A DNA stretch of 64,000 nucleotides from Salinimicrobium gaetbulicola (lineage in GTDB: Bacteria > Bacteroidota > Bacteroidia > Flavobacteriales > Flavobacteriaceae): positions 744,001 to 808,000 of the forward strand of contig NZ_JBHTJP010000035.1 in the NCBI RefSeq assembly GCF_042676025.1, written 5' to 3'. The notes beneath the pieces are model-generated. The model was not told the origin of the DNA, ran no database searches, and worked only from the letters and a program-made list of their open reading frames with translations. This document shows, piece after piece, positions 8,820 to 15,357 of the stretch (positions are counted from its first letter, which is position 1; every line of letters begins with the position of its first letter). Both the position numbers and the translations under genes were made by a program.

Positions 8820-10346
8820 TTAATGTTTAAAATGTCTTGTCCCGGTCATCACCATTGCCAGGTTATTTTCATTGCAATAATCAATACTCAGCTGATCTTT
8901 AATGGAACCTCCTGGTTGAATAACGGTAGTGATACCTGCCTTATCGGCAATTTCCACACAGTCAGGGAAAGGGAAGAAAGCATCACTGGCCATTGCAGCT
9001 CCGTTAAGGTCAAAATCAAAAGATCTCGCCTTGTCAATACTTTGTCGTAAAGCGTCAACTCTGGAGGTTTGTCCGGTTCCGCTTGCAAGTAATTGATTGT
9101 TCTTAACCAGAACTATAGTATTAGATTTGGTGTGTTTGCAAATTTTGGAAGCAAACAACAAGTCTGTTAACTCCTTCTCGTTCGGTTTATTGTTTGTCAC
9201 AAAAGTTAAATCTTCTTTTGTATCGGTTTTAAGGTCTTTGTCCTGTACCAAAAGTCCGTTCAAACAAGTTCTTACCTGTTTTTGCGGGAGCTCGGTTTCC
9301 TTCTGAACCAATAAAACTCTGTTCTTTTTACCTTTTAAGATCTCCAGAGCTTCTTCGGAATAAGACGGCGCGATCACCACTTCACAGAACAATTTATGGA
9401 TCTCTTCGGAAGTTTCCTTGTCAATTTCGGTGTTACTGATCAAAATCCCTCCAAAAGCCGAAACAGGATCTCCTGCCAGGGCATCTTTATAAGCTTCTGA
9501 AATGGTGTTTCTTTGCGCTAATCCACAGGCATTGTTGTGTTTTAAAATAGCGAAAGTGGGAGCTTCATTTTGGAATTCGCTCATCAGGTTTACCGCAGCA
9601 TCCACATCTAAAAGGTTGTTGTAAGACAACTCTTTTCCGTGGAATTTATCAAACATGCTTTCGAAATCCCCGAAGAAAAAGCCTTTTTGGTGTGGGTTCT
9701 CCCCATATCTCAATTCCTTTCCGGTGGTGTAACTTTCTTTATAAACCGTTTCCTCTTCATTGAAATAATTGAAGATGGCTGTGTCATAGTGAGAAGAAAC
9801 ATTGAAGGCCTTGGCAGCGAATCGCTTTCTGTCTTTAAGAGAAGTCTCTCCGTTCCCTTCAGAAATTATTTGTAAAAACTCAGCGTAATCTTCTACAGAA
9901 GATACACAAAGTACATCTTTAAAATTCTTAGCAGCCGCACGGATCAATGAAATCCCTCCAATATCGATCTTTTCAATGATATCTTGATCTGGTGCGCCTG
10001 AGGCAACTGTCTTTTCAAATGGATACAGATCCACGATCACAATGTCGATCTGTGGGATCTCGTATTCTTTAAGTTCAGCTTTATCTTGTTCATTCTCACT
10101 TCGGTTTAGTATTCCTCCAAAGACTTTTGGGTGAAGGGTCTTAACGCGCCCTCCCAGGATTGAAGGGTAAGAAGTAACGTCTTCTACAGGTATTACATTT
10201 ACTCCCTGGTCTTTGATAAATTTTTCTGTTCCGCCAGTTGAATAGATCGTGATTCCCAGCTCATCCAGTTTTTTTACGATAGGAGCAAGGCCCTCCTTGT
10301 CAAATACTGAAATTAAAGCTGATTTAGCCGATTTTAAGTTGCTCAT
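8820..10346 (-). CDS. purH: Bifunctional AICAR transformylase / IMP cyclohydrolase
   Basis: Catalyses the last two steps of de novo purine synthesis: formyl transfer from 10-formyl-THF to AICAR, then ring closure to IMP. The 508 residues contain an N-terminal MGS-like cyclohydrolase domain (about 1-150, with YSTGGTEKFI and GGRVKTLHPKV) and a C-terminal transformylase domain with LRYGENPHQ and the KHNNACG motif. A TAnnTTTG promoter element lies 22 bases upstream. Placement before mreB suggests shared transcription with the rod-shape genes. Confidence 0.97.
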   Translation of the reverse strand: MSNLKSAKSALISVFDKEGLAPIVKKLDELGITIYSTGGTEKFIKDQGVNVIPVEDVTSYPSILGGRVKTLHPKVFGGILNRSENEQDKAELKEYEIPQIDIVIVDLYPFEKTVASGAPDQDIIEKIDIGGISLIRAAAKNFKDVLCVSSVEDYAEFLQIISEGNGETSLKDRKRFAAKAFNVSSHYDTAIFNYFNEEETVYKESYTTGKELRYGENPHQKGFFFGDFESMFDKFHGKELSYNNLLDVDAAVNLMSEFQNEAPTFAILKHNNACGLAQRNTISEAYKDALAGDPVSAFGGILISNTEIDKETSEEIHKLFCEVVIAPSYSEEALEILKGKKNRVLLVQKETELPQKQVRTCLNGLLVQDKDLKTDTKEDLTFVTNNKPNEKELTDLLFASKICKHTKSNTIVLVKNNQLLASGTGQTSRVDALRQSIDKARSFDFDLNGAAMASDAFFPFPDCVEIADKAGITTVIQPGGSIKDQLSIDYCNENNLAMVMTGTRHFKH

Positions 10347-10368
10347 TGTGTTGGTTTTGGTAAGGTTG

Positions 10369-10376
10369 CAAAAGTA
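10369..10376 (-). promoter_or_regulatory. Probable purH promoter, -7 element
   Basis: Reads TACTTTTG on the minus strand, an exact match to the Bacteroidota -7 consensus TAnnTTTG, 22 bases before the purH start codon. I see no clear TTG at the -33 distance. Confidence 0.55.
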
Positions 10377-10493
10377 AGTATTTCAGTATAAAATATAAAT
10401 CCTGAAGCTGTTATTTGTGATTAAATTTTGTAACGAATTTTTAAAGTGGGCGTCATATGTTACAAGGGTCCAAAAATACTGCCTTCAAGCACT

Positions 10494-11750
10494 ATGTTGA
10501 TATACTTACGGGTACTTAAAGAAAGCTTTAATTTTGCAATTAACGCTCTAAAAAACAATAAATTAAGAACGATGTTGTCTCTTTTAGGGGTGACCATCGG
10601 TATATTTTCGATCATTGCGGTACTTGCCGCGGTAGATTCGCTCGAAAAAGAGATCAAAGGAAGTTTGAGTTCACTAGATCAAAGTACCATAATCGTGATG
10701 CGATTCTCGTTTGGTCCTTCTGAAATTCCACAGTGGAAAAGACAACAGTTTCCCGATGTTACTTACGAAGAATATGAATACCTAAGTAAAAGTTTACCCG
10801 ACCTGGAGGCTGCATCCTTCGTATTGAATGTTCCGCAGGAGGCTATAAAATACCGGGAGAATACCGCCAATGATGTGGGAATTGCCGCCGTGTCCTGGGA
10901 ATATTATGATATTGAAGCCTTACAACTGGAAGAAGGACGGTTTTTTAACCAGGCAGAATCGGTGCGTGGTGCCCCGGTGATCATTCTTGGTCATGATGTG
11001 GCTGAAAATCTTTTTGAAGGCAGTGACCCGATAGGGAAAAAGGTGCGGTTATATGGCCGGAAATTTACGGTGATCGGACTACTGGAAAAGAAAGGTCAGA
11101 GTTTATTTGGTGGGTCACATGATACCAATGTGTTCATTCCTGTGAATATTGTTAGACGAATTTACGGAAGCAACAGTCGTAGTACCTTTCCGCAGATCGT
11201 TCTAAAACCTAATGATGATGTGGATGACAATGCCGAGTTCGTGGCAATGGTCGAACAGCAGTTGAGAAATACCAGGGGCTTGAAAAGGGATGAGGTGAAT
11301 AACTTTTTCGTGAACCAGCTTCAGGGCTTCACAGATTTCATTGATAATATTACGGGGCAAATGAATTTTATTGGGCTTATCATTAGTGGTTTCTCGCTGT
11401 TGGTAGGAGGTTTTGGGATCGCCAACATTATGTTTGTAAGTGTAAAAGAGCGTACCAACTTAATAGGGATCCAGAAATCTTTAGGTGCCAAGAACCGGTT
11501 CATTTTGTTCCAATTCTTATTTGAAGCAGTAATTCTGGCTGTGATAGGTGGATTAATTGGTCTTTTCCTTGTGTGGCTGGCCTCTGTGGTGGTTTCACAG
11601 TTTACGGGTGATTTTCAATTTATTCTGTCTCCCTGGAACATGTTCATAGGAACGGCTGTTTCAGCTGTGATCGGACTGATATCCGGGATCATTCCGGCGA
11701 TCTCTGCTTCTAAACTGGATCCTGTTGAAGCGATTCGAACAGGAATGTAA
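10494..11750 (+). CDS. MacB-type ABC transporter permease
   Basis: A 418-residue inner membrane permease of the MacB/FtsX-like family. One membrane helix lies near the N-terminus after LRTMLSLLGVTIGIFSIIAV, then a large periplasmic core (about 50-285), then three C-terminal helices ending IPAISASKLDPVEAIR. I chose the ATG at 10494 (MLIYLRVLKESFNFA) over an in-frame GTG at 10446, whose extra residues do not look like family sequence. No ATPase gene lies beside it, so its partner must be encoded elsewhere. The substrate is not predictable. Confidence 0.9.
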   Translation: MLIYLRVLKESFNFAINALKNNKLRTMLSLLGVTIGIFSIIAVLAAVDSLEKEIKGSLSSLDQSTIIVMRFSFGPSEIPQWKRQQFPDVTYEEYEYLSKSLPDLEAASFVLNVPQEAIKYRENTANDVGIAAVSWEYYDIEALQLEEGRFFNQAESVRGAPVIILGHDVAENLFEGSDPIGKKVRLYGRKFTVIGLLEKKGQSLFGGSHDTNVFIPVNIVRRIYGSNSRSTFPQIVLKPNDDVDDNAEFVAMVEQQLRNTRGLKRDEVNNFFVNQLQGFTDFIDNITGQMNFIGLIISGFSLLVGGFGIANIMFVSVKERTNLIGIQKSLGAKNRFILFQFLFEAVILAVIGGLIGLFLVWLASVVVSQFTGDFQFILSPWNMFIGTAVSAVIGLISGIIPAISASKLDPVEAIRTGM

Positions 11751-11764
11751 ATCATAACGACATT

Positions 11765-11810
11765 AAAAAAATAAGGCGTCAAAAATCACATTTTTGACGC
11801 CTTATTTTTT
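11765..11810. terminator. Bidirectional terminator between permease and GAF gene
   Basis: A near-perfect inverted repeat of about 20 bp (11765-11785 with 11791-11810) with A/T tails on both sides. It sits between two convergent genes, so it can stop transcription in both directions. Confidence 0.9.
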
Positions 11811-11823
11811 TGAAGCAAAGTGG

Positions 11824-12279
11824 TTAAAGGATCTCCGCTACTTTTTCATTTATAAACTCAAGGAACCGCTCATCCTCTTCAGTAAAGGGATCAGGTACAT
11901 TGGAGTCAATATCGATCTGACCGATGTTTTCCCCGTTTTTGAACAGTGGCACCACAATTTCCGCTTTTACGTGAATACTGCAGGCAATATAGTTGTCCTG
12001 TGCTTTTACGTCTGGCACTACGAAGTTTTGATTAGAAACGGCCACTTGTCCGCAGATACCCTTTCCAAAAGGAATGATAATATGGTCGGTAGGTTCACCC
12101 GCATAAGGTCCCAGCTTTAATTCCTCCTTATCGCCGTTCTTAAAATAAAAACCAACCCAGGTATAATAAGTGATCTCAGCTTTTAATAATTCACAAAGCT
12201 CGCTCAATCTTTGATCAACCGAAGTATTCTGTTGGCCCAGTATGGTTTGAGCCTCGTTTTTTAACTTTTCAAAAGACAT
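11824..12279 (-). CDS. GAF-domain protein, free methionine-R-sulfoxide reductase-like
   Basis: A 151-residue single GAF domain protein close to fRMsr (YebR/MsrC), which reduces free methionine-R-sulfoxide in the cytoplasm. GKGICGQVA, VPDV, NYIACS and EIVVPLF...IGQIDIDS all match. Of the three cysteines of the E. coli enzyme, the catalytic one (IAC) and the one in GICG are present. The third, ten residues before GICG, is replaced by His. That could mean a two-cysteine mechanism or loss of activity. A TAnnTTTG element lies 17 bases upstream and is divergent from xrtF. Confidence 0.85.
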   Translation of the reverse strand: MSFEKLKNEAQTILGQQNTSVDQRLSELCELLKAEITYYTWVGFYFKNGDKEELKLGPYAGEPTDHIIIPFGKGICGQVAVSNQNFVVPDVKAQDNYIACSIHVKAEIVVPLFKNGENIGQIDIDSNVPDPFTEEDERFLEFINEKVAEIL

Positions 12280-12296
12280 ACAATTTTCGTTTTGTA

Positions 12297-12304
12297 CAAA
12301 AGTA
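12297..12304 (-). promoter_or_regulatory. Probable promoter of the GAF gene
   Basis: TACTTTTG on the minus strand, 17 bases before the start codon. It is an exact TAnnTTTG match, back to back with the xrtF element. Confidence 0.55.
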
Positions 12305-12341
12305 TTTAAAAATTTACCGATGCCATAGTTTATAAATTCAA

Positions 12342-12349
12342 TACTTTTG
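12342..12349 (+). promoter_or_regulatory. Probable xrtF promoter
   Basis: TACTTTTG on the plus strand, 10 bases before the TTG start of xrtF. The mRNA leader would be very short. Confidence 0.5.
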
Positions 12350-12359
12350 GAAAAATCAT

Positions 12360-12914
12360 TTGCCCGAATTGTTTCAGCTTTTTAAAAAATATGCCTCGGT
12401 AATCCGCTTCATAGTGACCTTCTTAGGAGTGTACCTCATATTGGCTTTTTTATACAATCTCTACCTTCATAGTTTTGAACCCACAACTTACCATCCCGAC
12501 TTTATGACCTATATCGTGGCGGTATTGAGTGAGATGATGATTAGCGCCCTGGGTTATGAGACAGAGATCTCGTCAGGTTTTCCCGAGGCTACTATGCACT
12601 TGATGGTAAACGGGAAGTTCGTTGCCCGTATCATTGAGGGCTGTAATTCGGTTTCGATAATCATATTGTTTGTTTCCTTCATGCTGGCATTCTTCGGAAG
12701 GGTAAAGCCTACTTTGGGTTATATCCTCGCCGGTTCAGTGATTATTTATATCACGAATATTCTGCGGATTGGAGTTTTAGCTGTGGGAATCTATGAATTT
12801 CCGCAGTACGCACATTTTTTACATACCATCGCGTTCCCGTTGATCATTTATGGAACGGTATTCTTGCTTTGGGTGTTCTGGATCGCTATTTATTCTAAAC
12901 AAATAAGAACATGA
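12360..12914 (+). CDS. xrtF: Exosortase XrtF
   Basis: A 184-residue polytopic membrane transpeptidase of the exosortase/archaeosortase superfamily, flavobacterial F type. Catalytic residues are recognisable: Cys95 in EGCNS, Arg136 in NILRI and His155 in HFLHT. About five membrane helices are visible. The start is a TTG at 12360, since no in-frame ATG precedes the family-like sequence and the promoter is 10 bases upstream. The next gene overlaps by 4 bases (ATGA) and encodes the usual partner. No substrate with an obvious exosortase sorting tail is in the window. Confidence 0.92.
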   Translation: MPELFQLFKKYASVIRFIVTFLGVYLILAFLYNLYLHSFEPTTYHPDFMTYIVAVLSEMMISALGYETEISSGFPEATMHLMVNGKFVARIIEGCNSVSIIILFVSFMLAFFGRVKPTLGYILAGSVIIYITNILRIGVLAVGIYEFPQYAHFLHTIAFPLIIYGTVFLLWVFWIAIYSKQIRT

Positions 12915-13369
12915 AACCGGGTGTAAAACTATTGATAATAGGCTTTTTAGTGATCCTTCTGGCAATGATCAGAATGTTCGAGTACCGATTCTTTTACGAT
13001 CCATTCATGTATTTCTTTGAAAATGCCTTTAAGCCAAATGAGAGCCTGGAGTTCCCTCCAGAGATGTTCTTTAATGTTTTTTTAAGGTTTTTGCTGAATA
13101 CCATAATTTCATTGACTATTCTCTTCGTGGCATTTAGGAGTTGGGGGATCATAAAATTTTCAGGGATTATATTTTTCACTTTTTTTGTGGTGCTATTTCC
13201 CCTTTTTGTATACCTCATGCAAAATGTAACTCCAGATGATTATCTGGCAGCGTTTTACGTGCGCAGATTCCTGGCACATCCGGTTTTGATCCTTATTTTA
13301 TTACCTGCCTTCTTCTATTATCGCTTGCAAAAAGCCACGGCTGAAAAGTCCAGTTCCGATAAAGTCTAA
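12911..13369 (+). CDS. Exosortase F-associated membrane protein
   Basis: A 152-residue protein with about four membrane helices that overlaps xrtF by 4 bases. It matches what I know as the exosortase F system-associated protein, a companion found beside XrtF in Flavobacteriia. Its biochemical role is unknown; a part in substrate handling or enzyme stability is a guess. Identification rests on position plus features such as the MIRMFEYRFFYDPF N-terminus and the YVRRFLAHPVLILILLP segment. Confidence 0.85.
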   Translation: MKPGVKLLIIGFLVILLAMIRMFEYRFFYDPFMYFFENAFKPNESLEFPPEMFFNVFLRFLLNTIISLTILFVAFRSWGIIKFSGIIFFTFFVVLFPLFVYLMQNVTPDDYLAAFYVRRFLAHPVLILILLPAFFYYRLQKATAEKSSSDKV

Positions 13370-13543
13370 ACCTGGATCTTTTCTTTGTTCTTCTGAAGCC
13401 ATTGTTTAAAACTATTTTCAAGAGGCTGGTATTGACCGTTTGGACTCCTCGCTTAACAGTAATTTTTTTTCTTGCGCAATGATTTTCCTTATCTGGTCCA
13501 GATCGAGATAATTGGGTGATATATAATGTACTGACTTGGACAC
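13366..13543 (-). pseudogene. Possible hutH-like gene relic
   Basis: This gap has no intact gene on the plus strand. On the minus strand, 13543-13418 encodes 41 codons from a GTG with SVHYISPNYLDLDQIRKII and KKLLLSEES. This resembles the N-terminus of flavobacterial histidine ammonia-lyase (hutH). The frame then stops, and another frame ends NSFKQWLQKNKEKIQV just before a stop at 13366-13368, inside the neighbouring gene's stop. It may be a gene with a large internal deletion. The match is from memory of the family, so confidence is low. Confidence 0.3.
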
Positions 13544-13610
13544 TTACATTTTATGGCTATTAATTTCGCACAAAAGGACGACCTGGGTCTTTTTCAAAAT
13601 CAGGCAACAA

Positions 13611-13636
13611 AAAAGGCTGCCTCCCGACAGCCTTTT
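13611..13636 (-). terminator. Terminator after the PepSY gene
   Basis: A 9-bp stem (13611-13619 with 13628-13636). On the minus strand it is followed by a T run, about 60 bases past the stop of the PepSY gene. Confidence 0.8.
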
Positions 13637-13697
13637 CTGGCTAATTTAAAAATTACCGGTATCAACCTTATCAAAGATCAGAAGGCTAAATTTTTAA

Positions 13698-14426
13698 CTA
13701 GGCGCGTTTTTTCTTTTTCTTCTTCTTTTTAGGGTCAATAACCTTTCTAACCGTTGGCGAGGAGATGTACCACAGTACAAAACCGCTCAATACCGTAATA
13801 AGGCCCATTAAAGAAAAAATTCTGAGCGCTAAATTGTTGAAATCATCACGCCCCCCATAATCCATCGTATGCGTCATCCAAAGAAAATCGAAGATTCGCC
13901 AGTCTCGGTGCCTCAAGGTTCTAAATGTTCCGTCAGTAATTGAGATATAGGCTTTGATATTTTCCGGAGTATCATAGGAAATCACATATGCAGGCAGTGG
14001 ACCTCCGCGGTATTCATGGTGGTCTCCCGTTTCTGTGATCCTCTCTACATCTTCTACTTTTAATCCATCTATCATCTTACTTTCTGCTATGGCAAGAGCC
14101 TCAGCTTCAGTAATTCCCTTCTTCATTTCGCCGGTACGGGCATTATGCAGCATGCTGTGGTTGATCCAATAATACGGTTCCCCGGCAATCTCTTTCAATA
14201 CTGCCGAGTGCACCTCCATCCCTGTCGATTCTGAAGGGCTCAACAAGCCCTCAAAACTGGGGTGACTCATTTCAGTTTTATGGTACTGGTCTCCGTGGAT
14301 CTCATCAATATCTGTCCAGCTGAAGTATAAACCACTCACGGTCCACATGATGAACTGTATTCCTAAAAATAACCCTAAATACCGGTGTGCCTGTCTAATC
14401 TTTAAGGCTGTTTGTCTTTTTACCAT
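13698..14426 (-). CDS. PepSY domain membrane protein
   Basis: A 242-residue protein with an N-terminal helix (RQAHRYLGLFLGIQFIMWTVSGLYFSW region, about 10-36), a PepSY-type periplasmic domain containing ITEAEALAIAESKM, and a second helix near residues 205-228. HxxxG near the N-terminus and DFLWMTHTMDYG are typical of PepSY-associated membrane proteins, often linked to metal or haem reduction and uptake. The C-terminus is a run of nine lysines then RA, facing the cytoplasm if the helices are oriented normally. It borders the copper island but on the opposite strand, so a metal role is only inferred. Confidence 0.85.
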   Translation of the reverse strand: MVKRQTALKIRQAHRYLGLFLGIQFIMWTVSGLYFSWTDIDEIHGDQYHKTEMSHPSFEGLLSPSESTGMEVHSAVLKEIAGEPYYWINHSMLHNARTGEMKKGITEAEALAIAESKMIDGLKVEDVERITETGDHHEYRGGPLPAYVISYDTPENIKAYISITDGTFRTLRHRDWRIFDFLWMTHTMDYGGRDDFNNLALRIFSLMGLITVLSGFVLWYISSPTVRKVIDPKKKKKKKKRA

Positions 14427-14506
14427 TGTTTTTTTATTAAAGGAGACCGGAATGAGAAGTATCCTCTACCGCCCGATCTCCAACGTATTTTCTCTATTAT
14501 GCTTTA

Positions 14507-14716
14507 TTAATATCCTTCTGTTTGCTGCATTCCGGAAGCCTCAATTTCACTGGCAGGAATTGGACAGATCGTCCGGTTGTCGGTCGCTGAAATATCCAGG
14601 TTAGCAGCATCCACCCCGGTGTTCACATGTTCGTTTACCGGACGAATGATATCTTTTCCTCTGCGAATATAATCATACAATATTTCCGAACAAATAAGTT
14701 TTCGTCCCCTTCTCAT
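14507..14716 (-). pseudogene. SusD/RagB C-terminal relic
   Basis: An open stretch of 69 codons whose last 20 residues (ICPIPASEIEASGMQQTEGY) match the conserved end of SusD-family lipoproteins (usually PIPxxEIxxNPxxxQNPGY). The upstream part, RRGRKLICSEILYDYIRRGK, resembles the ELxFEGxRxxDLxRxGK helix of SusD. There is no signal peptide, no TPR region and an in-frame stop about 10 codons upstream, so only the final roughly 70 codons survive. No SusC remnant is visible. I read this as the scar of a lost SusCD locus. Confidence 0.6.
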
Positions 14717-14841
14717 ATTATACTTTTGATAGGAATTTCAATTTGATGCCCTAAACCTAAACTTTAGTCTGTATAGTATTAATCCACTTCTACTCCTCAT
14801 ATGCTTTCTTCATTTTCTTGTTTATATTCAGGAAAAACAAT

Positions 14842-14849
14842 TAACTTTG
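14842..14849 (+). promoter_or_regulatory. Probable promoter of the HYC_CC_PP gene
   Basis: TAACTTTG, an exact TAnnTTTG match, with TTG at 14818-14820 (21-base spacing) as the -33 element. The chosen GTG start is only 5 bases downstream, so the transcript may be leaderless. This supports the GTG at 14855 over the upstream ATG at 14801. Confidence 0.6.
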
Positions 14850-14854
14850 TTTCC

Positions 14855-15250
14855 GTGAAAAAGGTTTTTCAAAAATCCGGCTCTTTGTTAATGGCACTTT
14901 TGGTGCTGTTCTCAACCATATCATTTACCGTAGATAAACATTTCTGCGGAAGTGTACTGGTGGACCTTGCCATATTCTCTGAAGCAGAAGATTGTGGAAT
15001 GGAACATTCAGGTGAAATGATGGATGGTCACGGATGTAAAGATCAAACTATTCATGTTGAAGGTCAGGAAGATTTAAAGATATCTTTTAATGACCTTGAC
15101 CACCCTAAGCAGGTTTTCCTTGCTAGTTTTACCTACTCTTATGTAGAGTTATTTCAGGAACTGCCAAAAGCACTGATTCCTTTTTCCGATTATTCCCCGC
15201 CTTTGCTGGTCTATGACATACAGTTGAGAGACCAGACCTTTCTTATTTGA
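14855..15250 (+). CDS. HYC_CC_PP family small envelope protein
   Basis: A 131-residue secreted or envelope protein. The start is taken as the GTG at 14855 (KKVFQKSGSLLMALLVLFST signal), because the in-frame ATG at 14801 lies upstream of the promoter and adds unsignal-like residues. Family marks are HFCG after the signal (the HYC position), conserved cysteines at EDCGMEH and HGCKD, and DYSPPLLVYD near the end. The family is common beside metal efflux genes in Bacteroidota and is probably a periplasmic metal-binding accessory. Its exact role is unknown. It begins the copper island. Confidence 0.8.
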   Translation: MKKVFQKSGSLLMALLVLFSTISFTVDKHFCGSVLVDLAIFSEAEDCGMEHSGEMMDGHGCKDQTIHVEGQEDLKISFNDLDHPKQVFLASFTYSYVELFQELPKALIPFSDYSPPLLVYDIQLRDQTFLI

Positions 15251-15357
15251 TATTTTAAGTTTTAGAAAGACAGGCCCGAAAATGCTTTTTTGAGGCCCGA
15301 TCCGGATTATTGGACTTTGTTCGATTTTTCAATTCTTGAACTTAATATCATTTTAAC

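Larger units (their letters stand above)
14427..14854. other. Gene-poor gap before the copper island
   Basis: Apart from the SusD relic (14507-14716), this stretch holds only the promoter of the HYC_CC_PP gene at its right end. Short open frames here on the plus strand (for example 14347-14604) have no recognisable domains. Confidence 0.6.

Noticed and set aside
10446..10493. GTG start giving a longer ABC permease
   Set aside because: The extra residues are not family-like; the ATG at 10494 gives the normal N-terminus.
14347..14604. 85-codon plus-strand frame
   Set aside because: Antisense to the PepSY start and the SusD relic; no recognisable domain.
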